NCBI GenBank assembly: GCA_007570785.1
Contig: ML660203.1
Location: forward strand, 8,614,638-8,678,637
Source: Antilocapra americana
Lineage: Eukaryota; Chordata; Mammalia; Artiodactyla; Antilocapridae
Reading direction: 5' to 3'
Length of the DNA stretch: 64,000 nucleotides
This document shows, in pieces, positions 17,001-29,376 of the stretch. Both the position numbers and the translations under genes were made by a program. Position 1 is the first letter of the stretch. Each line of letters begins with the position of its first letter. The notes beneath the pieces were generated by a model that was not told the DNA's origin, did not search any database, and was given only the letters and a program-made list of their open reading frames with translations.

Positions 17001-20000
17001 CCAGAGATGAGGGCCTGGTTTCTCTGGGGGTAGGGCCACTTACTCTCCACAGCGTGTACTGCAGCGTGGGGGAGAGAAGGGGAGAGAAGGGAGGGAGAGA
17101 AAAAAGATTCAAAGCTTCACAGCGAGAACTATAGAGCAGGACACGTGGTAGAAGGGAGCACCAGATATTCCTGTCTCAGTAGCGGGGTCTGGACTCAGCC
17201 ACTAGGCCTCCTCCTGGTCCCCTCTCCTGGCCAGAGAAGAGTGCAAGCGGGCTTGGAGCAGAACTGTGGTAGCCTAGGAAGAACAAAAGACCTAGAGCCC
17301 AGAGGGTCACTTTCCTAGCTGTGTGACCTTGCGCAGGTCACTTGTTCTCTGTGAGCCTTGGTGTGAGCTGTGTGACCTTGCGCAGGTCACTTGTTCTCTG
17401 TGAGCCTTGGTGTTCTCCGCACAGGGCTATCTTGAAGACCAGGTAGGATCTAAGATAAACTTTACAATCTTCCCCTCTCCTCCCCCAAACCAACACGATG
17501 TCAGAAACTAGCTTCCAGGCCCTCAGTTCAGCCTCTGGCCATGGGCAGCTGTAGCTCTGTGTTTGGAATATCCCTCGAGGGTATAGGGGACCCTTTGCCC
17601 TGGGCTCCCTGCTCTGACAACAGCCAGATGGAGAAGCAGAGATGGGTCACCTCTCACTGAGTGCCCGCAGGCCCTGTGCCCACAGAGCCACACTGATCAT
17701 CTACCTACAATGCCAGTGAGACCACCTTCCCTGGCCCCTCCAGATGTACCTGCCTGTCCCGCCCCCACGCTCAGGCGCATCCCCGCAGATCGCCTTGAAG
17801 ACCAGCAGGGCTATCTTCACCGAGCCCGTTACTTCTGTTCTTTGTTACCAGGCAGCTCAGGACTGCCGGGTCATCTCTAGTCCCCTGGACTCTTACCACC
17901 ATGTGGCTCTGTATGTCCCCGAGTATAATCCTGACTCCCATCCCTTCTAGGTCCTTCCACACACCCTGTTACTCATCAGCAAAATGCTGACATCTCCAAC
18001 CTCCACACTTCCCTCCCGCTCACACTCTGGCCACAGCCTGGCTTGCCCTTACAGCTCCCAAGCAGTGACTACTTCTCTCCCACACCTGTTCTCCTTCCTG
18101 GCTGAAACAGAGGTCCTCGGTGCTCCTTTATGCCATTTCCAGATCACTTCATTTCCCTTGATTTTCCCTTAAAACCTCAAGTCTGTAGCTCATGGCACTA
18201 CACCACCTTCCATCCCCTTTTGTTTGAATCGCCTGGAGTCCCACACAGAACCACCCGTCAGTCCTCTCACACCAGCGCTCTAGAGTTGTGGCCACTCACT
18301 GTCACAGTCTCTTAGATGATGGCCTTGTCACAACTCCTGATGCCTTCCATGTCACTCTGCTGGCAACCTACTTGTACCTATGCAGGTCCGCCTTCCCTCC
18401 TGCTGCCAAGTTGGGACTTTCTACACCTCTAAGGCACTACGTTGTCTTCCTTTTCCTTCTCAAAGACTTCACTCCAGCAAATGTCCCTCTCACCTACAGA
18501 GCATCACTTCTGTTCTCTCCACTAGGTAATTTCCGACAGCATGTTGACACCACACTTCTTACCAAACTCCCCCTTGACTTCCATTCTCTCCAGCAACAGG
18601 CCCCTCTCCCCTCCCCTTGAGAGCAAGCCCCACAGGGCTGCCTCTGTTCACCGCCTGCAACTCCTCTCCCAGGCCCTCCTGAAGTACTCAGTGGGTGCTT
18701 TCTAGCCCAAACTACTCTGTTGAGGTCACAGTGACCACCGCCACATCAGACACCCTACGATCGTTCTACTTGACGTCCAGAAGCACCTGATACAGTTCTG
18801 GAAACACATCCGTCCCTTAGCTTTCAGGATATCACTCTCTGGGTCACACTCTCATCTCCTCAGTGTCTCCACTGCTGCTTCCTTCTGTTCTCTAATTTCA
18901 GGGGCCCGGTGCTTAGACCTCTGAATTCTCCTCTTCTCCATCTACCCTCACCTCCACCTGAAAGGTGATTCATCCAGTCTCAAGGTTTTAAATACACTGA
19001 TGACTCCAACATGTGTACCTCTAGGCCAGACCTCTCTTCTGAGCGCCAGACCTGGAGTGGCCAATTGCTTACTTGACATCTAAGGTACGATCCCATTGTT
19101 CTGAGCATGTCAAAGGCAGCTTTATGTTCTCACCCCAACCACCTGAACCTGTTCCTCTAAGCCTCCCCTTCTCACTAAATGGTAACTTCATCCTCCAGAG
19201 TCATCTTGACTCCTCTTTCCCTCACCTTCACATCTGTCAGCAACCCCTCTCAGCTCTACCTTTGAAATATCCATGGTCACTTCTCACCACCTCTACCCTC
19301 ACTCCGGCCTGGCCCCCATCATCTGGTGCCTCGACTGATCACGGCGACAGCCTCCTAACTGGCCTCTCTTGCCCCTGTCCTCCCATACTCTGCCCCCTCA
19401 CCCGCAACCCCCCAGTCTCCTCCATGAAGCAGAATGCTGCCTATCACAGTTAAGTCAAAGTTAAGTCAGATCACATGCCACTTCTTCAGAGCCCTACAAT
19501 ACCCTCCCATCTCATGCAAAGTAAAAGCCCAAGTCCCTAGGGTGCCCTCCCGGGCCCTACATGACAGGGCCCTGTTACCTCCCTCACTTTATTCCTAACC
19601 ATGCAGCTCAGCTCACTGTGCTCCAGTCACCCTAACTTCCTCCTGGCATCCTGAGTTCACCAAGCACATTCCTGCCTTAGGGATTTGTATTTGCTATTCT
19701 CTCTGCTAGAAACACCTCCCCATAGTCATCCATGTGGCCAGGCCCTGTACTCATTTCAGGTCTTCACTCAGATGCTACCCATCAGTCTTCCCTGACACTC
19801 TCCACGGGACAGCACACACACACACCATTTCACCCAAGCCTCTCACTCAGTCATTCTTTTCCTGCCTTTTTTGGGTTTGAGTTACTTAAATAGCATCTTG
19901 ATATACCATATTTTTTTATGTATATTTTTGTTGAGTGTCTCTTTCTTTACTAGAATGTTCTGAGGGCAGGGACTTTGTTTTTGATTGCTGCTGTATTCTC

Positions 20001-23000
20001 AGCACTTAGACTAGCACATGACTAGACAATCACAATAGGTGATTACTAAGTATCTAGTGGATGTATGAATGAAAAAAGGAATGAGAATAAATCTTATTCA
20101 TCCTTGTGAACAACACTGTAAGGCATGTACTATTTCAGCCCCATTTTATAGAAGAAGAAACCGAGCAGGGCTCAGTATGTCCCAATTCGACACAGCTTGA
20201 GAGAGGCAGAACCTGGGTTCCAAACCAGCTCTGCTTCCATCAAAATCTCGCACATGGGTTACTTGACACTGGGGGCTGCCACTTAAACAAGTACCTACCA
20301 CATGCCAGGTTCCCTGCTATCATCTTTAACCTGCCCAAACAGCATAGGAGATAAGTACTATCATCACCACTTTAGAAAGGAGGAAACTGAAGCTCAAAAA
20401 ATAAAGGAACTTTCTCAAAGTTTCAGACAGCCTGGAAGGTCTAAAATTGAAATCGGAAGCCAGACAGTCTGGCTCCTTGGCATGTGCTCTTAACTGTTCA
20501 CCAAACTGCTGCCCTGAGACGAGGGTCTGCTCTGGGCCAAAGGCAAAAGGGCATCAGGCAGGGGAAGGGGCCCTCCAACTCGCTTACCATGCACGTGTGA
20601 CTGCTGGAAGCTCTTCCCGGGGGCAAAGTGGAAGTTTCCGGCCACCTGGTGGGAGATGCACTCTCATCCTCCAGCCGTTTCCTCCCTTCCCTTGGTCCTT
20701 GCCCTCGAGTCACAGTGGCCTGGGGCCAACCCACAGCCTGTCCCGCCCTGGCTCCTCCTGTACCTTGTTGACCTCCAGGAAGCCGTACACCTGGCAGCCT
20801 TCATTCTTCTGCTCCTGCATCTTCTGGCTGAAGCCCTCCCGCCGGCACTGCTCAATGGTGTCCGGGTTCTTGAAGGCCCAGCCTCGACGGCGGTACGCCT
20901 CCCGCACATCCTCACAGGAGTTACAGCACCTGAGGAGGGGAGGTGCGGGGGGAGCATCAGAGAGGCACCCAGAGAGTGCCGGCACCTTGGGAAACAAGGC
21001 AGTGCCGCCCACTAACAAAGCCTCCCCCAGCCTCATCCTTGATCATCCAGTGTCCTCCAGCTATGTTTCCTCAGCAGCAGCAGGGCTGTTAAAACAGACA
21101 CACTCCCATTCTGTTTGGGGTGATGAAAAGTTTTAGACCGGATCATGGTGATGATCACACACGGCTATGCATGCACTTAATACTACTAGATGGCACATAT
21201 GAAAACAGTCAAAATGGTAAATTTCATGTCACGTACATTTTACCTAAATTAAAAAAAAGATTGTAAATACATATTCCCAGACCCTACCCTAGATCTGCTC
21301 AATCATGGGTCTCTCAGGGGTCAGGGCCTGAGAAACAAAACAGCAGTTGCCATATAAGGAAGGCTTATATGGGCCTTTCAATCTCAGTGCTGTACATAGA
21401 AAATACATTTATTCCCTAAGTAAGTCTTCTGAGAAAGGTGTCATTTTCACCCCCTTCACAAGGGTTACATAGTTTGGCCCAAGGACACATAGGTGGAACC
21501 CAGGCAGCTGGACTCCAGAGACTACCACTAGGCCAGAACAAGGACCACTTTGACCTCGTCCCCAGCTCTGCAGCCCCCAGGAAGGGCCTGGCCATGACAC
21601 CTGACCTGGGATCAGTGACCAAGGCACATAGCCCATGCTGTCTAGATCCCTGGCCAACACCCCCCCCCATGCCCCCCACAGCATCCAACAGAGGCTGGGG
21701 AGGACTGACAAAAAGCACCTGATGGGAGCCCTGTTCCCCACCCCCCAGCCTGACCCCCTGACCCTGGCTCACTTGATGTCTTCCGTCTCAGCACCATAGC
21801 AGCTCTCACAGCGATTAGGATCCAGGGAATCAGGGTCAAACACCTTCACCTCGACTTTCCCGAGCTCTAAGGGGAGGGCAGAGGCAGGGCGGTGAGCCAG
21901 GGGCAGGTACAGTAAAATCAGTACCCCTAACCCTCGCATGGGCTTCCCTGGTGGCTCAGAAGGTAAAGAATCCGCCTGCAATGAGGGAGACCTGGGTTTG
22001 ATCCCTGGGTTAGGAAGATCCCCTGGAGGAGGGCATGGCGACCCACTTCAGTATTATTGCCTGGAGAATCCACATAGACAGAGAAGCCTAGAGGGCTATA
22101 GTCCATGGGGTGACAAAGAGTCGGACAGAGCTAAGTGAGTAAGCAGAGCACAACCCTTGCATGGGCCCTCTGGCCTAGGGCTTAGGAATAATAAACATTG
22201 TAATAACTTGGACTTCTGTGGGTCCTAGTTGCTTCACGTGTCACTGGGTCAGTCACAGCCCACTTGCCAGAAGGTAGGGCTTGGGCATGTCCAGCTCTGG
22301 GATTTGGGATCTGGCCTCTTCCCCTCAAGTTACCATGACGCTCTGCCTCTGAGCTCACGGGAAAGCCATCCTTATCAAGCCGTTTTTTGAACAGGTTGTG
22401 TTCCACATCCAGCTGCTGCTCCCCAGCCACATCCATGGCATCGATGCTCAGATCTGGAAGCAGGAGGTCAGGGTAAGGGGCTCTGTCCTAAGGGCAAGGG
22501 TTTTGGAGAGTAAGGGGACGCTAAGCTTGTTTTGGGGCGGCAGTGGAGTAGGGGAAGGAGGCTGTCCTGGAGTCCAGTCCAGAACCTAAGCTGGAGCTGT
22601 GAACCTGGAAGCCATTTGAGAACCCTGGCGCTTGCCATTCCCACCCATGGTGAGGTACTCACAGGCACAAGGCATGTGCGGAAAGAGCACATTGATGTTG
22701 ATCTTCAGTTTATCCCCCCGTGACTTGTCCACGTAGAGTTCAGGATGCACCTGGGGCAGGACTACCTTAGTAAGATTTCACCTCAAGCCTCCCTTTCCCC
22801 ATTCCAAAGGCTCCTACCACTATAATGCCAAGCCCCGCCCACTTCCTAGGCCCCGCCCCTTACCTCTGTGGTGAGGTAATACTGCAGCTCGGACAGGAAC
22901 AACAGTAGCATAAGAAGGCCACTGACAATGGTCACTGCAGGGCAGGGAGCGAGGGTCAGAATGGCCTCTGTCCCTCTCCCTCTGCCCCTGGCAGGCCGGA

Positions 23001-23159
23001 CAGGTTCCAGGCGCTCCGGCCAACCTCCAGGACACCCCACTCCTCGCGACCCCGACCCCGCCACGCCCTACCCGTGGCGCCCCCGCAGGTCTTGACCCGG
23101 AAGTCCTCCAGAGTCTTGGGATAGGCATCGAACTGCTTCAGCTTCCCCAGAGCCTCCAT
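14085..23159 (-). CDS. ERGIC3: ERGIC3, ER-Golgi intermediate compartment protein 3
   Basis: Complete gene. Coding exons in transcript order: 23072-23159, 22864-22934, 22663-22750, 22334-22453, 21773-21866, 20764-20929, 20588-20645, 16341-16372, 15470-15566, 15330-15394, 14508-14644, 14376-14431 and 14085-14164. They join in frame to 1152 nt, 383 residues plus stop, the usual mammalian length. The start [20 protein letters not shown] is the conserved N-terminus and sits in a CpG-rich promoter. ERGIC3 cycles between ER and cis-Golgi in early secretory transport. A first membrane helix near residues 30-50 ([19 protein letters not shown]) and a second near the C-terminus ([19 protein letters not shown]) enclose a large lumenal domain with paired cysteines (CESC, CCNSC). 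No frameshift or lost splice site was seen. An alternative 15-nt exon is listed separately. Confidence 0.96.
17044..17058 (-). other. ERGIC3: ERGIC3 15-nt alternative microexon
   Basis: Inside the 4.2-kb intron between the exons at 20588-20645 and 16341-16372 lies tacacgctgtggaga (minus strand), preceded by ctgcag and followed by gtaagt. Inclusion keeps the frame and changes HVHVHDLQ to HVHVHAVEIHDLQ, giving 388 residues. I recall that human ERGIC3 has a 388-residue isoform, which would fit. Confidence 0.75.
17317..17414. repeat. 49-bp tandem duplication in MIR-like sequence
   Basis: Two adjacent 49-bp units starting agctgtgtgaccttgcgcag differ only at the last base. The unit resembles the MIR SINE core (tgtgaccttgggcaagtcac). 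Confidence 0.9.
17960..20085 (+). repeat. L2 LINE-like sequence in ERGIC3 intron
   Basis: The strongest part is 19450-20080: gtcagatcacatgccacttc, ctccagtcaccctaacttcc, gagggcagggactttg and a final part resembling the L2 3' end. 17960-19050 is C/T-rich with weaker L2-like similarity. No coding exon was seen. Confidence 0.55.
20100..20480. repeat. MIR-like fragments
   Basis: Two blocks with ccccattttatagaagaagaaac and gaaactgaagctcaaaaaataaag, characteristic of MIR SINE arms. Confidence 0.5.
21941..22149 (+). repeat. Bov-tA SINE in ERGIC3 intron
   Basis: Head ggcttccctggtggctcag, BovA body (tggcgacccacttcagtatt, agtccatggggtgacaaag). Flanking near-identical sequence aaccct(c/t)gcatggg at about 21929 and 22150 is a target-site duplication. 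Confidence 0.9.
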
Positions 23160-23345
23160 GGGGACCAGCCGGAAAGGGGACGCCCGCTGGCCCGCCCCGG
23201 CAGCCTCCCGCTTCCGGCCTGCAGCTTGGGCCACGCCCCCTCTTTCCGCACGCAGGCGCAGCAATGTCCGCGCTTGGCCCCTCCCCTCGCCCGCCTTCCC
23301 ACTCAGGCCGCCCCGCCCACCTGTGCTGCCTCTACCTTTGGCTGT
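23073..23345 (-). promoter_or_regulatory. ERGIC3 promoter, CpG-rich
   Basis: GC-rich and CpG-dense sequence covers exon 1 and about 180 bp upstream, with no TATA box. CCGGAA cores at 23169-23174 and, in reverse, 23211-23217 (cttccgg) fit ETS-factor sites, and GC-box-like strings are present. It looks like a housekeeping promoter. Confidence 0.65.
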
Positions 23346-23756
23346 TGGAACGGGCTCCCGCGGGGTGGTTGAGGGGTGAGGAAGTAAGGGGTTAGGTTTA
23401 TATGGAGCAGAGTGCTTGGAAGAGGACTCCACCGGATAAGACACAGTAATAGCTGCATTCGCTTGCCTTGTGCCCGGAACTGCACCTCGAGTTTTACATC
23501 AGACTCTTGAAACCTCCTAGAACAGTGGTTTTCACAGTGTCCTCAATGGGCAGCCTCATTATCATCTGAAATTGGTTAGGAATGCAGACTGTTGTACCCC
23601 GACACAAACCTGCTGATCAGAAACTCTAGGAATGGCTCCCGGGCGATTTCCTGCAGTTACTGCTTGAGAATCACCTCTGTAAAGTCGGTGTGACTTTTAT
23701 ATCCATTTTTCTCAAGGATAAACTGTGGCTGTGGAAAAACCAAGTAACTTGCCCTG
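23346..23756. other. Non-coding upstream of ERGIC3
   Basis: Contains gaatgcagactgttg..., ctgatcagaaactctagg and gcagttactgcttgagaatcac, like an old MER-type DNA transposon fragment, and a MIR-like end. No gene seen. Confidence 0.35.
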
Positions 23757-23975
23757 TTTGTGTGTGTGTGTTAGTTGCTCAGTAGTGTCTGACTTTGCTA
23801 TCCCATAGACTATAGCCTGCCAGCCTCCTCTGTCCATGGGATTCTCCAGGCAAGAATACTAGAGTGGGTTGCCATTCCCTTCTCCAGGGGATCTTCCAAA
23901 CCCAGGGATCGAACTCAGGATCTCCTGCATTGCAGGCAGATTCTTTACTATCTGAGCCACCAGGGAAACCCAACT
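23757..23975 (-). repeat. Bov-tA SINE, antisense
   Basis: Contains ttagttgctcagtagtgtctg, ccatgggattctccaggcaa and ends in tctgagccaccagggaaacc. Confidence 0.9.
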
Positions 23976-24159
23976 TGGCCTAGATGGTAGGAATTAATGG
24001 CAGAACCTGATTCCAACCCATTTCTTCTGGACCTCAAAGTGCTCTGGGAGCAAGAGCGTTTGGGGTTGATTCTACCCAAACAGCCTCTCAGTGCTTTTCC
24101 TCAGCATGGCTAGTGGTGGTACGTGGCTCAAATAATTTCAGTAGCATTAGACCAGGGCT

Positions 24160-24367
24160 TCTGGGCTTCCCACGTGACCCTAGTGGTAAAGAACCCATCT
24201 GCCACTGCAGGAGATGCAGGTTCAATCCCTGGGTTGGGAAGATTCCCTGGAGTAGGATATGGCAACCTGCTCCAATATTCTTACCTGAAAAATTCCATGG
24301 GCAGAGGAGCCTGGTGGGCTACAATCCATGGACTTGCAAAATGTCATACACAACTGAGCAACTGACA
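24160..24367 (+). repeat. Bov-tA SINE with unusual 3' part
   Basis: Standard head and body, but the 3' part reads ggacttgcaaaatgtcatac where the consensus has ggggtcgcaaagagtcggac. A truncated inverted copy at 25105 shares these changes. Confidence 0.85.
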
Positions 24368-24631
24368 TACAGACCAGAACTTTGTAAAGAGAGGTTCAGG
24401 GAACTGTGAAGAGTCCATAGAAGAAAATTACTGACACATTGGGTCAGGGAAGGCTTCCAGGAGAAAGAAAAGGGACCCAAGCTGGGTGCATTGTCACAGT
24501 CCAACTCAGGAGAAGCTAAGTCCCCCTTTCTGTCTGCAGGCTACAGCCTGCTAGGAAGGGAAAAAGCGAAGGACTAATGGATATTAACTGAAAACTGACA
24601 ACATGCCAATTACTGTTATCCGTTCTACATC

Positions 24632-24753
24632 AGCCTGGAGAAGGGAATGGCAACCCACTCCAGTATTCTTGCCTGGAGAATCCCATGGACAGAGGAGCCT
24701 GATGAGCTACAGTCTGTGGGATCACAAAGAAACATGATTGAGCGACTGAGCAT
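24632..24753 (+). repeat. Bov-tA SINE, partial
   Basis: Only the BovA half remains: cctggagaagggaatggcaa through gattgagcgactgagca. Confidence 0.8.
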
Positions 24754-25104
24754 ATTCTACCTCAGAACAGCCCTGGCAAGTCGATGTTATTTCCAACCCC
24801 ATTTTGTAGATGAAGAAGCCAAGCGTTGGACTGACTTTGCCCGATGTTGTAGGAGTTAACAGGGCAAAGCTGGGGTTCAGGACCTGATTTTTCCGACTCC
24901 AGAGCCTGGGTCTTTTGCACACATTAGCTACCACCACCAAGTACAAGAGAAGTCTATTTTCAGTTGGATGCCCACCAACAATGTTGACAGAAATTATCCT
25001 CTCCTCTCTGCCATATGTCCATTCTGTGCCCATTCATGTTTGACTTCCAAGCCCTCCTTCCTCAGTGGGATTCCCCGCCAAAACACACTTCTTCACTCCT
25101 TCAA

Positions 25105-25166
25105 CATGTATTGCTCAATTGTGTCTGACATTTTGCAAGTCCATGGATTGTAGCCCACCAGGCTCC
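25105..25166 (-). repeat. Short SINE fragment, inverted relative to 24305-24366
   Basis: The reverse complement nearly matches the 3' end of the element at 24160-24367, including its private substitutions. Confidence 0.75.
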
Positions 25167-25654
25167 TCAGTAGTAATTAACTATCTAAATAAAGGAGAAT
25201 GTACCTTGTACTGTGAAGGAAAAATCAGGGAACTGTAATAGGGACAGCAAAGTGGAGAGACTTTTCTGTTTCAGGAATTCTAGAAGTAGGTAGGCCTTTC
25301 CCTTCATAGAGTTCTTCTGGGTGACCGTGACACAGAAGTCACAGGAGACCAAGATACTGACCAGTTGGAAACTTTGCTCTTCACAATATCAGGCTTCCCC
25401 TTAATGCTTCCAGTCCTCCCCATCAAGGTGAGGTCCTTGGGCCATGGGAGCAGTTGGATCCTGTACAGGAGTGCCTCACTCTGCACAGTGGGTTGCAGGA
25501 AGAGGGGGTCACATGTAGATGCAGCCTAAGCCTGACCAGAGAAGGGAAAGGTTTCAGCCCCTTTCATTGGTTTATTCTGGCCAGTCACAGCCTTCTTTCA
25601 TGAGACACTGATAAATGAACTTTTCCTAAATCATCCAAGAAATAAGTATATCTG
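25167..25654. other. Non-coding, nothing recognised
   Basis: No exon, splice context or clear repeat seen. Confidence 0.3.
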
Positions 25655-25995
25655 AGGGTTTCCTTGGTGGTCCAGTGGTGAAGAATCTGCCTGCTGATGC
25701 AGGAGACATGGGTTCGATCCCTGGGTTGGGAAGATCCCACATGCTGCCGAGTAACTAAGCCCAGGCACCACAACTACTGAGCCTGTGCTCTAGAGCCCAG
25801 GAACCACAACTGATGAGCCCATGTGCCACAACTACTGAAGCCAAGCACTCTGGAGCTCACGCTCCACAATGGATGACACAGCAATGAGAAGCCTATGCAC
25901 TGCAACTAGAGAATAGCCCCCTCTCACCACAATTAGAGAAAAGCCTGAGCAGCAGCAAAGACCCAGCACAGCAAAAACTAAATAAATATTAATAC
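25655..25995 (+). repeat. CHR-type SINE, near full length
   Basis: Head gggtttccttggtggtccag, long repeated body (actgagcctgtgctctagag, ccacaactactgaagcc) and A-rich tail. Confidence 0.8.
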
Positions 25996-26027
25996 AGTTA
26001 TTTTTTAAAAAAAAAACAAGTGTATTT

Positions 26028-26178
26028 GGGACTTTCCTGATGGTCCAGTGGCTAAGACTCTGGGCTCCCAATTCAATCCCTGGTCAGAGGAAGTTAAACA
26101 AAGTGCAACAAAGTTCAGAGATCCCATGTGCTGCCACTAAGACCAGGCACAGCCAAATAAATGAATAGATAAATATTT
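26028..26178 (+). repeat. CHR-type SINE, diverged
   Basis: gggactttcctgatggtccag head, then agatcccatgtgctgcc and an aaataaatgaatagataaat tail. Confidence 0.7.
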
Positions 26179-26994
26179 TTTTAAGCAATGAAACTGTACA
26201 AAATTGTTAGAACAATCACCTTAGGACTCTGGAAATTGACCAATTTGATACATCAAATTGAGATGCATTTATTCTAGAGAAACTATCAAACCTCAGTGAG
26301 GTCAATGAGTTTCATGGTGCATTTTAGACAGTAGCTGTCCCCACCTTCCCCACTCCAGATTTGTGGTGGCAGTCCTGCAAGAGTGGGGATGCCTGTGAGC
26401 ACTAGGAGCTTTGTCCCTGGAAGGCACTGATTTGATTTGGAGCAGAGTTTGGAAAACACTTGCCCATGGATGTTGTTGAAAATAATAGCAATCTAGTGGC
26501 AAACGATCAAGGAAAATCAACAGTGCAGCAATCCTGAGGTCATGATACTGGTTGGGACATGCAACAGACCAGTAAGCCAGCCAGAAATTTAACAGATCTG
26601 GAAAGAAGATAGTTACTGTGGGGTCTTAATAAGGTTTCATGAATCCCTGGTGGTCTGGAAGGCTGCCCACTTGTACAAGCCTATACACATGCTCAGGAGA
26701 GACTGGAGAGGCTTCTAGATATCCTGTCATCCTTGGCTGAATGTGAGGTCCGGAGCATGCAGAAAGTTAAAGGGGATGAATCTGTAAACTGCCTGAATTG
26801 TCAGTGTGTGCTCCAAACCACATGGAGATCCATTGGTAAAGGGCAGAAGCTTTATTAGTTCAAGATGTTTAAGCATAACTTACAACAAATCAGTGACTGG
26901 ACCATTAAACTACACTGAACCAAGGTCACCCCTAACCCTTCCTGATCCTGGGTTAGGCAAATCTGTGATACAAAGTCATGATCCATAAAATAAA
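26179..26994. other. Non-coding, nothing recognised
   Basis: Unique-looking intergenic sequence with no gene signal. Confidence 0.3.
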
Positions 26995-28240
26995 TTGGAC
27001 TCCACCATAATTAAACCTTTTGCATTTCAAAAGACACTATTAGGGAAAAGTTTGCAAATCATGTATGATAATGGACTTATATCCAAAATACATAAGGAAC
27101 TCTTAAAATGAGTAAGATAACAGCTTAATTTAAAAATGGGCAAGAGATTTGAATAGATATTCACTAAAGAAGACATATGAATGGCTGGCTAATAAGTGCA
27201 TGAAAAGATGCTAGGCATCAGTAGTCATTAGGAAAATGCAAATTGAGACCATAATGAGATACTGTCTCATAATCACTAGAATAGCCATAATCAAAAAGAC
27301 AGACAAAACCAAATGTCATTAAGAATGTGGAAAAACTGCAACCTTCATACATTGCTGGTGATAAATGTAAAATGGTGCTGCCACTTTGGAAAATACTTTG
27401 AAAGATTTTTCTTGACTTAAATATAAATGCAAGTATAAACCAGCAATTCCTAGCTGTCTACCCAAGAGAAATGAAAACGCATTTTCCTGCAAAGACTTGT
27501 AAACAAATGTCCATAGGAGCATTATTCACAATAGCCAAAAAGTGGAAACAATTCAAATGTCCATCAGCTGGTGAGTGGATAAACACAATGTGATCTATCC
27601 ACGCAGTGGAATAGATCAAGAGCAGGAGTTAACTCCTGGTGCATGATACAATATAAACTTTAAAAATATTATGCTGAGGAAGAGAAGTCAGATATGAGAA
27701 ACTGGTATTATTCCGTTTATAAACAAGAAAAATCTGTAGAGAAAGTGGGTTAGTGGTTGCCTGGAATGAGGAGTGGCATTGACTGCAGATGCAAATGGGG
27801 ATCTCTGATGGGAATGACCTAAAACTGGGTTGTGGTGATGCTTGTACAGCGGTATGCATTTATTGAACCATACACTTAAAATGTGTGAATTTTATGGCAT
27901 GTGAATTGTGCCCTGATAAAACTGCTAAAACGCAAGAGCAGAGCTAATGTTTCAGGATGTTTTTAAAAGGTTATATCTTGCTTGGGCTGGAGAAGAAAGG
28001 AATGGAGAATGACTGCTTAATGGGTATGGGGTTTCCTTTTGGGATGATGAGTATGTTCTGGAATTAGGTAGTGGTGATGGCTGCATTATGGTGTGAATGT
28101 CCTAAATGTCACTGATTTATTGTACAATTTAAAATGGTTTAAGTGGTAAGTTTTTGAGTGTTTTACAACAATCAAAAATATTATGTTAGTTCATGTAAGT
28201 GAAACACCAATAAAGCTTATCATGTATCTTTTTCTAGATG
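26995..28240 (+). repeat. L1 LINE, ORF2 3' end and 3' UTR
   Basis: Diverged L1: aaaatgggcaagagatttg, aatgagatactgtctcata, ttattcacaatagccaaaaag and catttattgaaccatacac. Many stops, so inactive. Confidence 0.7.
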
Positions 28241-28393
28241 ATTATTTAAAACCTTTTTATTTTAAAATAGGTATAGGCACATAAAAAATTACAAAAATAG
28301 AAAAAAGAGATCCCATGTACCCATCACCCAGTTTCTCTTGATGGTATCATCGTACATTATACAAACCAGGGAATTGACATTGACACAATTAGT

Positions 28394-28768
28394 CTGCAGT
28401 CAGTTCAGTCACTCAGTCGTGTCCAGCTCTTTTTGATCCCATGGGCTGCACCACTCCAGGCTTCCCTGTCCATCACCAACTCCCAGAGCTTGCTCAAACT
28501 CATATCCATCAAGTCAGTGATGCCTTCCAACCATCTCATCCTCTGTTGCTCCCTTCTCCTCCTGCCTTCAATCTTCCCCAGCATCAGGGTCTTTTCTAAT
28601 GAGCCAATTCTTTGCATCAGGTGGCCAAAGTATTGGAGTTTCAGCTTCAGCATCAGTCCTTCCAATGAATATTCAGGACTGATTTCCTTTAGGATTGACT
28701 GGTTTCATCTTCTTGCAGTCCAAGGGGCTCTCAAGAGTCTTCTCCAACACTGCAGTTCAAAAGCATCA
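28394..28768 (-). repeat. BovB LINE 3' end, antisense
   Basis: Starts with cagtcagttcagtcactcag; on the minus strand a remnant frame reads [19 protein letters not shown] and [18 protein letters not shown], the BovB polyprotein end. Confidence 0.9.
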
Positions 28769-28799
28769 ATTAGTCTACAGACCTTACTAAAATTTTTTG

Positions 28800-28925
28800 G
28801 TGAATTTTTTTTTGGTTGCCATACTTGGCATATGGGATCTAGTTCTCCGACCAAGGATCAAACCCATAGTCCTTGCAGTGGAATCTTGGAGTCTTAACCA
28901 CTGGACTGCCAGCAAAATCCCCTGG
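28800..28925 (-). repeat. CHR-type SINE, antisense
   Basis: Contains tggcatatgggatctagttc and ends cttaaccactggactgccagc. Confidence 0.8.
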
Positions 28926-29140
28926 TGAATTTTTTAAAGCTATAAAATACCCACTGCAGATTTTTACTAGTTATGACAACTGTTTTCCTGTTCTCATCCC
29001 ATGGAAGAAAACATTTTATTTTTTGAAAAAATAAAATGATTTCTGATCCCACCCCCCTTTATTCAGTCTATTCCTGTATCCCATAAATATTTATTAAATG
29101 ATTAAGTCTTAGGGATTCAGAGGTAAAAAAGGTAATCATG

Positions 29141-29376
29141 GGACTTCCCTCATGGTCCATTGGTTAAGGATCCACCTTCTAGTGCAGGGGACATGGATTT
29201 GATCCCTGGCTGGGAAGCTAAGATCTCACATGCCATGGGGGCAATAAGCCCGTTTGCCACAACTGCTGAAATTGTGTGCTCTGGAACCCACGTGTCACAA
29301 CTAGAGAGAAGCCCATACACCATAATAAAAGATTCTGTGTGACACAACTAAGACCCGAGGCAGCCAAAAACAAAAT
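29141..29376 (+). repeat. CHR-type SINE
   Basis: gggacttccctcatggtccattgg head to the aagacccgaggcagccaaaaac end; followed at 29386-29410 by a GT/AT microsatellite. Confidence 0.8.

Noticed and set aside
20447..21136. 229-residue plus-strand frame
   Set aside because: Antisense to ERGIC3 exons 6 and 7; the minus-strand translation is the conserved one.
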